Assembly: GCF_036320965.1 (NCBI RefSeq)
Contig: NC_092239.1
Location: forward strand, 4,406,820-4,470,819
Direction of reading: 5' to 3'
Source of the DNA: Panulirus ornatus
Lineage: Eukaryota > Arthropoda > Malacostraca > Decapoda > Palinuridae
Length of the DNA stretch: 64,000 nucleotides
The stretch's first letter is position 1. Each line of letters opens with the position of its first letter. This document shows positions 1 to 10,600 of this stretch, in pieces. The notes under the pieces are model-generated. The model ran no database searches. It was not told the DNA's origin and saw nothing but the letters and a program-made list of their open reading frames with translations. A program made the translations under genes and the position numbers.

Positions 1-244
1 ATGGTGGACACCTGATTGCCTCCTCAGGGGAGAGGATCACTGGATAGGAGAGGAGTTCTTTTCCCAGGAGACACATCCTGGAAAACAATTGAGAGAAAAT
101 GCGCTCCATTGTTAACGCTGGTCACCTCCACATTGTCTTGCTATTTCCTCAAGTTTTATTACATCTTATGAGTAACTGGCCCATTAGTGAAACCGGAAAG
201 ATCATTATGATAAGAGAATCATATCAATAAATATATATAGTCAA

Positions 245-361
245 GGTGCCGGAGGTCAGCACCTGGCTGCAGTTGAGGACACAACCTGGTGGTGCCGGAG
301 GTCAGCACCTGGCTATAGTCGTGGACACCACCTGGTAGTGCAGGAGGTCAGCACCTGGCTT
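245..361. repeat. 46-bp minisatellite, about 2.5 copies
   Basis: Three tandem copies begin at 245, 291 and 337, an exact 46-bp period, each carrying the core GGAGGTCAGCACCTGGCT. The third copy stops after about 25 bp. Related wording (GTGGACACCTG) at positions 4-14 suggests the array once extended leftward past the window edge. Confidence 0.9.
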
Positions 362-1367
362 CCCAACCTTCGTGCTCCTGGTTACCTAAGATAATCCACT
401 ATCACGTTTTGCTTGGCTCCTCGCCGCTAACCGACCAAATACATGACTGATCATGATTGATCGCCACTACGCGTCTGTAATAGGCTACTGCATAATTCAC
501 AGACCAAAATTATCCAACGGTATCTTGTCGAATTCATCATTAATTTTTCTCGTTCTTCACCAGTCTCCTTAAGATACAATGTCTTGATCAGACAACCTAC
601 TGCCTGCTCTACCAATCAATTATTGAAGATCCTCATCCCCTGAGTATGACATAATATTTTCTCGGCCAATCCCTCTCAAGACACACACAATCTCTCAACC
701 AAAGCGAGAGAACACCATGAACAAGCTGAACCACAGCAGGTGTCGAACAGAGGGGGCTATGAACAGATATGTATGATGAACTTTGTCAAGAGCCTAAGCG
801 TCTGTTATTATCAAGTTCGTCTATCCACAACAAGGAAGAAGTCGAGGGGAAACTGAATCGCTGTGGCTGGAGTCACATCACACAATTTCGTAAAGGCGAA
901 TACATCTTTTAATGAAGGAGAAACATCTACAAAAAAGGCAACATGCTGTATGAAAGTCCCTTATCTCGGCAAGCAAATTCAATTGAATTCTAGCTCTTTA
1001 TATAATCCGTAAAAGATTTAAGGACTGGGATCCTAGTGGTGTCACTAAGAACCTCTGTAAAATGTTAACTTACCAGATGTATGGGGTAGTTGCATAAAAC
1101 AGAACATATACACCTGTACATTCGGCAAGTCATCTGTACCTGTCATTTCAAAGAATATCTGGACACTCCTTGTTGAGCAACATACAACAAGCTCCTCCCG
1201 TCTTGTACACCCGTGACCATCAATGCGGAACATCATCATCAAACTGGATATTCATCACGAATGTCATTAAGGCTAACAATACGCTGGTTACTCTCTCAAA
1301 TCTGCGATCTTAAACTTCCTCACCAAATTAAATCATAAGTTTGTTTAGACGGAAAGAATATATATAT
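362..1367. other. No recognisable gene
   Basis: Mixed-composition DNA. Reading frames are short and resemble no family I recognise. No repeat is evident. Confidence 0.6.
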
Positions 1368-1606
1368 CATCTCTGGGGATAGGGGAGAAAGAATACTTGC
1401 CACGTAATCCCTGCGTGTCGTAAAGGCGACTAAAAGGGGAGGGAGCGGGGCGCTGGAAATCCTCCCCTCTCGTTTCTTTTCAATTTTTCAAAAGAAGGAA
1501 CAGAGAAGGGGGTCATGTGAGGATATTCCCTCAAAGGCCCAGTCCTCTGTTCTTAACGCTACCTCGCTAACGCGGGAAATGGCGAATAGTATGAAAGATA
1601 TATATT
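1368..1606 (+). mobile_element. SINE-like repeat, full-length copy
   Basis: This copy begins at CTCTGGGGATAGGGGAGAAAG after a short (TA) run. It passes through CCCTGCGTGTCGTAGAAGG (here TAAAGG), a purine-rich block and a block ending CCTCTGTTCTT. It finishes with the tail CGCTACCTCGCTAACGCGGG, then GAATAGTATGAAA and ATATATA. About 230 bp align with the copies at 17.4, 19.3 and 46.4 kb. A tRNA-like D-arm (GTCG, 7-nt loop, CGAC) and a degenerate B-box-like GGCTGGAAATCC hint at a Pol III origin, which is inference. The last 45-55 bp match the 3' tail of the LINE ending at 48.38 kb. Confidence 0.85.
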
Positions 1607-2008
1607 TACCCTAAAGCAAACTGATGTGAGAACGAGGATGAAAACATTTGTGCCGGCATAAATTGGTCTTTCATTAATAAACGATGATATCAAGTTATTA
1701 GCATGGAAAAAATTCTAAAAAAAAAAAAAAGCCCCAAGCCCTAACAAAAAAAAGAAAAGGCGTCGTTCAAAATATATAAATGGCTACATATTTATCAGGT
1801 TTAACATACTCTAATGTGGACAGCAGATGTGTCATTACGTCACACGCCAAAAACAACCACTAAAAATATGTTTTATGTGGTACTTTGACGGATAAATTAC
1901 GTACATACTTCCAGAACTGGTTCTGTAATTTCAATTTGTATTTGCCATTTGCACGTTGAAGAGAGTATTGTATAATCTTGTATATATTTACCACGTCTCA
2001 ACTGCTTT

Positions 2009-2050
<42 letters not shown>

Positions 2051-3021
2051 CCCCATAGGGAGGATGAACACCTGGAACTGGCTGTGGGCTTTACCCAACG
2101 AACACAGTTCAATATAAACTACGAAAATACTCCTCCTCTATTGCCTGAAAAAATCTCAACCTTTCTAGTCACCATTTTACAATCCCAGGAAAAAAAATTT
2201 TAACAAACCAATAAACCGTTTGTTCACTACACCTTTCTAAAACACGGAAAAATATCAATCCAAAATACTTACAGACCCATATCATTTAAACCGAAATTCC
2301 TTTAAAACAGTGAAATATTAATCCAGAATAAAAAAAGAACTTGGTTTTCTGAGAACATGTTACGATAGTGGACATTGGATGATACAAAGTGAAGCGTGAG
2401 AGGCCACAACTCAGCAAGCTAATGATGATGTAAAACAACACTTCTGTTGCTCGTAACACCTACTCCCTGCCCTCGCCACAGCGTCATAAAAGAATAGAAC
2501 TTTATCACACGCCCGTAGCCCCCCTAATTAAAGCAGAAAAAAAAAGAGAGTGATCAAGTAAATAAAAAACATTAAAACCGACTTTAACTAAGCCGTTATA
2601 GTTATAAATCGGACATAACCTCTGCTCCACTGTCATAAAAAAATAAAAGCATATTACTGACCCAAACACTCCAACAAAGAGAAAGGTAAAATGAATATAA
2701 AAACAAAATATCTATTTCAAAACATCTCACTTGACATTAAACAACAAAATGAAAAGATCAAAATCTCTATTTCAATTCATCTTAGATGACATAAAAAAAA
2801 GTTCTTAACCTAATGCTTACAAAAGAATGAAATTATAAACTGAACTGTGGGTCGTATTAAAATAAATAGTGGAAATAAACTTCGAAATAAATTATACATG
2901 AACATAAATGGTAAAGCGAAACAATATATTTCTGAGCTCTAACATATTATCTTGCGTAGACAAAAGTTCAACCTCAAGAAACATTCTACATATATATACA
3001 AAAGTATCTAGATCCCCATAT
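1607..3021. other. AT-rich DNA without a recognisable gene
   Basis: Contains a poly(A) run near 1718-1731 and the (AC)n tract at 2011-2049. From about 2150 it is A-rich, with recurring AAAACA-type wording. No coding frame is supported. Confidence 0.6.
2011..2049. repeat. (AC)n microsatellite
   Basis: About 19 uninterrupted AC units. Confidence 0.98.
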
Positions 3022-3022
3022 A

Positions 3023-3110
<88 letters not shown>
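3022..3110. repeat. Compound (TACA)n-(TA)n microsatellite
   Basis: About seven TACA units pass directly into 30 TA units, consistent with one tract evolving into the other. Confidence 0.97.
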
Positions 3111-3111
<1 letters not shown>

Positions 3112-4593
3112 TGAAAATTCCAAAATTAGTTTTCTGCAGTTAAGCTCAGCGGGATAATAACAGATCTAAGTAACGAATAACGGCATTAAAACATTGCAAC
3201 ATAATACCAGTTTTCTCAAACGTTTACTAATAAACTTGTTGACGATAAGTTATTATAGGTACTCCTGCTGCTATGAACAAAGAAAATCCTGACGTTAAAA
3301 ATCAGAAACTTACAAACCGTATTATTAACAGTAATTTCATAGTAGAGTTTGACGCAGACTTAACACTTTGGACAACAAAATGTGAGACATGAAAATCGCA
3401 TCTAGACACGCAAACTTCAACGAGAAATTAGCAGTAAAATTGGACATGCAAAGAGAACGGTATATCCAAGTCTGGCGCCAAAAGTAATTTCAAAAGCAAG
3501 CGGTCGCTACCTATAAAAGCTAGTTCGAACGCAAGCAAACTTTACGTTTAATGCAAACTTAAAAGTATTAAAGGTTGTCTACATGGCAGTCGTAAACAAA
3601 CACCACCCACAAGCAAACTAACGTGGAGCCAAAAACTTAAACTCGCGAAGCCAGGAGCAACCTTGAACGTAGTAAACAAAGAATTAATCATAACCAAAAC
3701 TCGAAAAAGCAAGTAAATGCAAACAGAAGAATACAGCAAACACAAGGACATACATACATACACACACACACGGACAGTCCGGCTCTCTCCTCTCACGCAT
3801 GACCACACATGATCCGATGCTGCTGCCATATCACGCCATTTGCCAACGAGTACCTACCTAGGTCTACCTACGACGACATTTTGCTAATAGGTAGCGAAAT
3901 CGCGAAGCCCTCACCGTTGGAAAATCTAATGATAATATCGAGAGCGTGTGAGTTACTCGTCGTCAGGTGTTATGCGGACAAGAGTGTTTGTGGACTGAAA
4001 GCCAGCGGCCCACGTGTGGGTGAGGCAGAAACGACAGCTACCAACGCCAAAGGAGTGATACTTGACAACCACTGAGAGAGAGAGTGATGGGGTGGGGGGT
4101 AATGCGAATTAAAAGCCCCTTCTTCCACGTAGGATGACGACAGACGTATGTGGTTAGACAAAATGCTACAAACGGATTGGCCACCTCGTGTTCTCAATAC
4201 ACACGTTATCTAATTCCTAATCATTGTCTGCAGCTGCAACGAGGCCCTCATGCTAGGTAGCGCAGTCGCAGAGGCAAGAGGCGAGGACATTGTATTGGGT
4301 GTGTGAAGACTGGCGATAGCGGCCTATGTCTTCGTGGCAACAGTTCACCGGAGGCAAATCATTTTCGCATGTCGGGGTACAACTGCGCTCGGTACCCGTG
4401 CCGTCCGGGCTATCATGCAGTACCTGTTCTTCCCCAGGGTTGAAACCTGTTCCCTTGTCGTTAGACACGTGGACGACGGTACTCTTACCCTTCCGAGTGA
4501 GGACAGCCATCCGCTCAACGACCCGACGAAGCTGTACTTGTGCCAAAGGGAGAAACGAAGTACAACTACATACACTGCCCCATAAGGAAACTC

Positions 4594-4594
<1 letters not shown>
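3111..4594. other. No recognisable gene; moderately GC-rich from 3780
   Basis: The left half is AT-rich. From about 3780 to 4560 the composition is more balanced and several overlapping frames of 75-136 codons are open on both strands. None resembles a known protein, and the longest runs into the (TA)n tract as poly-(Ile-Tyr). Confidence 0.5.

Positions 4595-4672
<78 letters not shown>
4595..4672. repeat. (TA)n microsatellite
   Basis: About 39 TA units with one ACAT interruption. It lies at the 3' (tail) side of the minus-strand SINE that follows. Confidence 0.97.
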
Positions 4673-4782
4673 TCATCATATTTGCCATCTCCCGCTTCAG
4701 CGAGGTAGCATCAGGAACAGAGAACCGAGCTTTTAGGGAAATCCTCACTTGGCCCCCTTCTCTATTCCTTCTTTTGGAGAAG

Positions 4783-4785
<3 letters not shown>
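4671..4785 (-). mobile_element. SINE-like repeat, partial copy in (TA)n
   Basis: On the minus strand this is the 3' half of the SINE: TTCTCCAAAAGAAGG, then the GGGCCAAGTGAGGAT block, then a diverged tail (GCTACCTCGCTGAAGCGGGA). It is flanked by (TA)n on both sides, so either the copy inserted into (TA)n or its missing 5' half was replaced by it. Confidence 0.8.

Positions 4786-4849
<64 letters not shown>
4786..4849. repeat. (TA)n microsatellite
   Basis: About 32 uninterrupted TA units between the SINE fragment and a tRNA-like repeat. Confidence 0.98.
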
Positions 4850-4850
<1 letters not shown>

Positions 4851-4935
4851 GTACTCCAACAGTAAGGACTCAAACCCGTACCATCTGCGCAGTAGATGAG
4901 TACTCTTTCCACTAGGATATGCCAGGTAATGTGAG
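4850..4935 (-). mobile_element. tRNA-like short repeat with (TA)n tail
   Basis: The minus strand carries an A-box-like TAGTGGAAAGAG and a B-box-like GGGTTTGAGTCC about 40 nt apart. Between them is a perfect 5-bp anticodon-type stem (CATCT/AGATG) with a 7-nt loop. After the B box come CTGTTGGAGTACA and (TA)n. The T stem does not pair, so this is not a functional tRNA. A shorter relative with GGTTCGAGTCC and CTGTTGGAGGG lies at 19.15 kb. Confidence 0.5.
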
Positions 4936-5043
4936 CCTGATGGGAATATGACCGGTCTAAACCTAATTGCTCATGGACGCGAGACGAATGGTATTGTATC
5001 ATATTACTGGTAATCAAATAGTCATTTCCACATTACGGGCAGC

Positions 5044-5157
5044 AAATCCAAGTGGTCAGCGTACCCAGCCACCAAGCAAATGGTCCGAGTTTCGAATCCT
5101 TGGAATTGGAAGCCATTGCGCTCTATGAAAGTGCGCCTTCATCTGCACTTTATTTAA

Positions 5158-5198
<41 letters not shown>

Positions 5199-5206
5199 GG
5201 GGGGGG
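5044..5206 (+). mobile_element. tRNA-like short repeat ending in (TG)n and G9
   Basis: An A-box-like AGTGGTCAGCG near 5051 and a B-box-like GTTTCGAATCC near 5090 are spaced about 38 nt apart. They are followed by a small GCGC-based hairpin, an AT-rich segment, 18 TG units (5160-5196) and nine G. The layout fits a tRNA-derived SINE with a (TG)n tail. No second copy was found in the window. Confidence 0.45.
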
Positions 5207-6318
5207 TACATTAATTTACTAAGCCATAGACGCTTTCAATGTAACCTGTGAGGGAATGGGGAGATAAAGAAAAATATACGGGATAAATAAGGATACAGAT
5301 ACAGGACCATTATCGTTTCCGTTGTGCAGGGAGACGGCAGCCTCTAGAGGTCCGGGTACGTCCCAAGGCCCGCGGAGTCGAATCGCCATATAACTGTGGG
5401 ACTCACTGGACAAACCTCACTCAACCCCATCAAGAGGATGGAGATTCACTGATCGCATCTGGAAGGTTCCATCCCTTATCCCCTACAACCGTCTGTACTC
5501 ACTCGCTGCCCTGCATCTAGTCCTGTTATCTGTCTTCAACGACCATTTCGTTATTCCCAATCTACTGCCATGGCCCCAGTCATTGAACTCGATTTCTTTA
5601 CCTCAAAACATTATTCAGTGTCTGATATTCATAGTGTGAAAGGCCAACTCCGGAGGGCCCCCTACCACACTAATACAGTGACCGCACTGGTCCTCACCAA
5701 GAGCTCTTCGACGGTCAAGCCTACGTCCTATGACACAACCCGTTTTCCTCTCTTGTTTATATTTGCAGGAAATCAAGAAGAACCAGTTTGACCAGTCCAG
5801 TCCTGGAATCACCCCCAAAACCAGCACAGCCACGCTCGCTACGGCACTTCATTCGCCTCTCATCCGTGCAAAAAGGATGGGTTCTCTAGCCCAACTCAAC
5901 TCATATGTGCGAGCGGCCGTAACACTATACGTGTACAACACGATATACCGAGATCAGGCGTGTACAACTCTAGGGAAAGCGTCAGCGGATTTTCATTCAT
6001 CCCGGCCGAATATATATATAAAAAAAGGAAAAAGTATTCTCGTTTTTCATCCACCGTCACGTATCTGAACGAACAATCTACCCTCACAATTCTTGCCGCA
6101 TAATGACATTATTGCAAAACTTTGCCAGCCATCAACGCAACACATTGTGGAAGTCCACGTCAGCGACTCGAGTGATGTTTTGAGAAAATAGGGCAGTGCG
6201 AACGTGCAAATCATTCACCACGCTAATTATGATAAGTATAAGGCTGTATGCGGTGAGGAATACGCTCCAACCACTGCATTATAACAAAATCTCGCAGTAC
6301 ATACTCGTAATAAAAGTG

Positions 6319-6320
<2 letters not shown>
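5207..6320. other. No recognisable gene
   Basis: Several overlapping frames of 60-112 codons are open on both strands, but none matches a family I recognise. No codon-like bias is apparent. Confidence 0.5.

Positions 6321-6384
<64 letters not shown>
6321..6384. repeat. (TC)n microsatellite
   Basis: 32 uninterrupted TC units. Frames across it read as poly-(Ser-Leu) or poly-(Arg-Glu). Confidence 0.98.
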
Positions 6385-6386
<2 letters not shown>

Positions 6387-7362
6387 CATAACATTCCAAA
6401 AAATAGATAATACACAAATGTCCCACAAATGTTCGAAGTCGCCAATACTCTTAAACATCGACAAATTACAATCATGATTATCACTTACGAATATAATGTA
6501 CACATGACTTTATTTCCTTGGCGCTCAACCTCTACGAATACTGTGTACATTATGTTCCTCGGCTTTTAACCTTTACGGATATTCGAGCGAATACATCATC
6601 CCCCATGGTTCTTCTTCCTCATAAGTAAGGAACTTCTCTCACTGTGGTTCGAACACAAGTTACCACCACTGCGAGCCTGAACCGATACCAAAATAAAATT
6701 AGATAACCCCCAATTTTTGAGGCCGAGTTATGACATCTGGTTCCCGACGCGTTAAATAAACTGCACGACCCGACAACAACGGCCTCAGATGGTGTTCGCG
6801 ACCGAGGTATCCCATTTGTTGCTATGTAATTGTCCGTTAGTTGTAATTACCAGACCATAATGATGCAGCTGAAAGTTCAACTGTTGTATTTTGCTTAGCT
6901 TTCATGGTTTTTTTTTTTTTTTGTATGTAATTGTGGTTGCACGGTTGACAACTAAATCACAGACACTTTTGAGTGAAGAGCAAAACCTGAAAATTCTCAG
7001 GGAAGATCGAGTTTTCTTTGACGGGACGAAGGAATACTACCACCTTATATTTTCTTTTCAATACGAGAATATATCAAGTAAGTGGGAATAATAATGAGCA
7101 TTCCCCAGGGACCCAGTTCCCTTCAGTAGAGTATTCTATGACTGGGCACGCCACGTTGGCTAAGTCGCACGCTACCCACCTAGATACGACAACCAATATC
7201 AGTTACTACGACAAAATCAATCATTCTTACAAGAAACTGTGCAAGTGGAAGTTTACCTCGCTGGCGGCGGCTGCGGCGCCGGCTGCGACGGTTGCCGCAA
7301 CACCACACGCAACCTGAGGATTGTAACCGTCACACACACTTCCCAGGCTGTGTTTCTCGGTA
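6385..7362. other. No recognisable gene
   Basis: Contains a T14 run near 6908 and a short GC-rich stretch around 7258-7315 (alanine-rich if translated). Nothing else recognised. Confidence 0.5.
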
Positions 7363-7420
7363 ATTAAATCATCAGTAAAAAAAAAAAATTATAATTTTTT
7401 TTTTTTACTGATGATTTAAT
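7363..7420. repeat. 58-bp perfect palindrome
   Basis: The left arm 7363-7390 (ATTAAATCATCAGT, A12, TT) is the exact reverse complement of 7393-7420. The central AT is itself symmetrical, so all 58 bp pair. A 12-A/12-T core makes it cruciform-prone. Confidence 0.95.
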
Positions 7421-7599
7421 GATTTAAGGGATAACTTATCCCTTCAAATGGTCCCCCGAAAACATAGCAGGGGCGTCAAGTTCGTCAGGAATTAGTACAA
7501 AGAATTGGAAGTGTAATGGGATACTACACCGATAAGGCAATCTTAATGAAGGCTCCAGTGCACTGCATATATCAAAACCTTCAAGGTATACGACTTTTC

Positions 7600-7600
<1 letters not shown>

Positions 7601-7661
<61 letters not shown>
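7601..7661. repeat. Compound (AC)n-(TA)n-(AC)n microsatellite
   Basis: About 9 AC, 18 AT and 3 AC units, directly left of a minus-strand SINE tail. Confidence 0.97.
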
Positions 7662-7665
7662 AGTT

Positions 7666-7871
7666 TCATAATATTCGCCATTTCCCGCGTTAGCGAGGTA
7701 GCGTTAAGAACAGAGGACTGGATCTTTGAGGGAATATCCTCACCTGGCCCTCTTCTCTGTTCCTTCTTTTGGAAAATAAAAAAAAAAAAAACCGAGAGAG
7801 AAGGATTTCCGGCCCCCCGCTCCCTTTCCTCTTAGTCGCCTTCTACGACACGCAGGGAATACGTGGGAAGC
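7666..7871 (-). mobile_element. SINE-like repeat, near full-length
   Basis: Minus-strand copy containing the CCCTGCGTGTCGTAGAAGG head, the purine-rich centre, an A-rich insertion and the tail GCTACCTCGCTAACGCGGGA. It lacks the first 25-30 bp. In its own direction its 5' edge abuts ATATATATG at the end of the LINE-type tail at 7899-7950, so it looks inserted in that tail. Confidence 0.85.
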
Positions 7872-7898
7872 ATATATATAATTTCTTTTTCTATTTTA

Positions 7899-7950
7899 AG
7901 CCGTCTCTCCGCGTTAGCGAGGTAGCGCAAGGAAATAGGGAGTTTTACTC
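7899..7950 (-). mobile_element. LINE-type 3' tail
   Basis: The minus strand reads TTTCCTTGCGCTACCTCGCT, then AACGCGG, GAGACGGC, and AT-rich DNA ending in TATATAT. TTTCCTTGCG and the GAGAC element match the tail of the LINE at 48.33-48.38 kb better than they match the SINE. It continues without a gap from the decayed LINE frame at 7951-8420. Confidence 0.65.
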
Positions 7951-8420
7951 TTGTGGTCCCCTTGTTTTAAGTCACCTCTATTATCATATTTTTTTAAAGT
8001 TTCGGTATGCTGTCTGCATTTATATTGTTCTCATACAGTTTACTTAATTCATCCACCACTCTTAGACTTAAGTACTTCTTTTCATCGCTATAACAGGTTT
8101 CTTGCTTAATTCATGCTATATTCTTTGGTTGTTCTATCCCTAAGTCTTTCAAAAAACTGTTCACTGCCCATGTCATCAGTCTTGTTTAAAAACTTAGAGT
8201 TCTTATCAAAGGTCACACCTAACTCTTCTGTCTTCCTTACCGAGGAAATTTTCGGCATCTAACATTCTCTGCAACTCAACTCTCTTAATCCTAGTACTTT
8301 GTTACACTTCTCACTCCTCTGCTTTTGACCTCTATTATCTATTAGCTCATCGTGTTTATTCAGATGCGGTGACCAAACTTGAGAGGCATATTCAAATATG
8401 CCTTAAGTTTGATGTGAACA
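7951..8420 (-). mobile_element. Decayed LINE, C-terminal region (Jockey/CR1-like)
   Basis: The minus strand encodes EYASQVWSPHLNKHDELI, then LGLRELSC and SEQFFERLRDRTTKEYSM, then a degenerate end with VVDEL and KKYDNRGD, interrupted by stops. These correspond to the conserved segment after the reverse transcriptase palm in Jockey/CR1-type LINE proteins (LEYASQVWSPH followed by a basic RRAT..LRNL stretch). The related pieces at 31.7 kb (ASHVWSAHLEKH and SEQFFERCKDKATRGH) and 40.5 kb (SSQFFERYEDNTTG) look like the same family. It is a 5'-truncated dead copy. Clade assignment is from memory of the families and tentative. Confidence 0.75.
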
Positions 8421-8693
8421 GCTTGCTGACTATTTCCGTATCTGTAAACATAAATGCAGATCTAATATTTGCTATGAAACGGTTGGTTTCCTTAACTATT
8501 CACCGAACGGGGGACTGTGGTGACACGGTCTAAGAACGATGTCGACTCCTATCTCTAAGAAACACAGCTCTGCAGCATATTTCCTGTTAAACAATACTCA
8601 TATCGAGGCCCTCTGTCACTGTCACCCATCCGCATTAATTCTGCATCGACTCAGGTTGCATTTCATCAACCATGTATCAGACCACATTTGGAA

Positions 8694-8695
<2 letters not shown>

Positions 8696-8729
<34 letters not shown>

Positions 8730-8852
8730 GGGGGGGGGGCTGTGTACCTCCTCAGGTTGCACGCAAAGAATTGCTCAAACCAGCCACAGACTGTAAACAT
8801 GAACATCTCCATTCTACAGGTCAAACACACACACACACACACACACACACAA
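8696..8852. repeat. Inverted (TG)n-G13 and (CA)n pair
   Basis: About 15 TG units (8696-8726) lead into 13 G (8727-8739). A (CA)14 tract follows at 8825-8852. The tracts are complementary and about 85 bp apart, so a transcript could form a long GU/CA stem. The two frames across them are shadows of this symmetry. Confidence 0.9.
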
Positions 8853-9289
8853 CACCCACTCTGCAACATGAATACTTCGATTGATTCCCAGACATATATT
8901 TCTGTACTTCTGTATGAAAGGGGACGCCGGTAAAATTCTATAGGCAATTAATATCTACTCTCTCAACTACTCTTCATCATACTTTAAACAAAATACATGG
9001 ACACAGGGTCGTGACTCTCTTTCTTCATCTTTTATATCAGATGATACTTAATGTTTTCATCACCCACGCAATCCTAGCATTAACTTCACCTCTAGTGACT
9101 TAGCGGCTTATGCTGCCAACAATACACCTTGTACATGACCACGCTGTGTATTTTCAACACAAAACACTTTAATGTTTGCGTACGTTGAATACAATAATCA
9201 TACTTTAACCTAAAAAATATTCATGATTAAGATAATCAAATTTTAGTCACAAAAAATATTAAAGTATAGAATAATCTTAAAAAATCCTT
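8853..9289. other. No recognisable gene
   Basis: AT-leaning DNA without a supported frame or repeat. Confidence 0.6.
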
Positions 9290-9336
9290 TTTTTTTAACG
9301 AAAGTCTAATTGTTTATCAGACTTTCGTTAAAAAAA
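9290..9336. repeat. 18-bp perfect hairpin
   Basis: T7AACGAAAGTCT (9290-9307) and AGACTTTCGTTA7 (9319-9336) are exact reverse complements around the 11-nt loop AATTGTTTATC. The right arm carries ATCAGACTT-type wording repeated further right. Confidence 0.93.
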
Positions 9337-9560
9337 TCAAACTTTAGTAAAGAAATTAAAGAACACAATTCTCATATTTCGTAATGATGATAAGCACAAT
9401 TATCAGACTCGTAAAAAAACATAAACATTTCGATAATTGGATTTGCAGAAAAAATGAACACAATTATCAGACTTTAAAAATCAACACAGTTATCTGACTT
9501 TAACTATCAAAATAAAAATCAAAATTTATCAGACTATAGCAACGAGACAATGAGTAAAAA
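9337..9560. repeat. AT-rich block with scattered TTATCAGACT words
   Basis: AATTATCAGACT, AATTATCAGACTTT, GTTATCTGACTTT and TTTATCAGACTAT recur at irregular spacing in A-rich DNA. This suggests a decayed AT-rich tandem array that includes the hairpin at 9290. Confidence 0.5.
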
Positions 9561-9829
9561 ACCAAACCTTTTTATTATTATTGAAATGAATACGCTGGTT
9601 TAAAAAATGACCATATTGAGGTGAATGTTCTACCAAGGTCATTTTATTCACGTAATATACGAACTTGTGCAGAAGTGATGAAGGTCATACAATGAAAATA
9701 AGTCACAGCTAAACAAGGAGTGAATGTCCACCTCCGCGAACTAGACAGATTTTGGATTCAATGTCGTCGACATTTCACCGGGTCGCTTGGTTAGCGACGG
9801 GAGCAGTAGCACGCCTACTCTGCATGGCA

Positions 9830-10320
9830 TGCTAACTCCCGGAGTGTTTTCTGGGTCACTGACTATGTTATTGCGTTACTACGCTGTCCAGTAGACTAGC
9901 GGAATGTTAGCAGTGTGGATGAACCGGGTCAGTGGTATTCTGGTCGGGTCATCTGAATGGTAATACGGTCGCTGGGATGCTGCTTCGTCCGGTCTGGTCC
10001 TCTCTTGTTAAATGATAGCTAAAGCGTGTGACTGACTGGAATGCTGGCTGGAACATTCACAAGCGGACTGAGGTTTCCAAATATATTTCTGGTCATTTGA
10101 AAGTTGAGCAAGTCACTGGGACGTTCGTTCACCAAGTTCCATGAATAACCAAATGTATAACTGGGATGTTCACTAAGTTCCCGAAATTGTTAACCATCAC
10201 CGATACGGTCACCTAAATCTCTAAATAACTAAACAGTCACCGGAACGTTCACCAAGGTCCCTAAACAGCTAAATAAGTCACTGGAACGTTCGTCGGATCG
10301 CTCGAAACCTCACTGAACAG
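9830..10320. repeat. Degenerate minisatellite, about 40-45 bp unit
   Basis: GTCACTGGGACGTTCGTTCA, AACTGGGATGTTCACTAAG, GTCACCGGAACGTTCACCAAG and GTCACTGGAACGTTCGTC recur between about 10090 and 10300, each followed by an A-rich CTAAACAGCTAAAT-type segment. Weaker GGTC..TGG.ATG echoes run back to about 9830. Confidence 0.65.
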
Positions 10321-10379
10321 CTTGGAAACTGTGATACCCATAAAGCCTAACAACAAAACTGAACTAGAAATTCCTACAT

Positions 10380-10600
10380 TCCTCATGAACTTTCAGTTTG
10401 TGGTTGTCTTACCTTCAGTAGTTGAAAGGTATAACAGTCTTGCACGGCTTAGGACAATGCCTTCAATATCTATCCTTACACCACTCAACCTTGGAAATGC
10501 TTTTCTCATATATTCTTACGTTGCCACGACTTGGAACTCGTTATCATCTCGTATCTTTCCTGACAACTACGACCCGACTCACTTTAAAAGGCTTCTCTAA
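10380..10600 (+). mobile_element. Probable decayed LINE C-terminus
   Basis: The frame ends TTWNSLSSRIFPDNYDPTHF then KRLL and a stop. Many Jockey/CR1-like LINE proteins end in a similar WNSLP..VFP..Y....FKR pattern just before the 3' UTR. Upstream residues (VERYNSLARLRTMPSI) are less telling. A 5'-truncated remnant is the simplest reading; chance similarity is possible because only about 25 residues support it. Confidence 0.4.

Noticed and set aside
4850..4935. Functional tRNA gene on the minus strand (anticodon loop present)
   Set aside because: The anticodon stem pairs, but the T stem does not and no acceptor stem forms. A repeat-derived relic is likelier.
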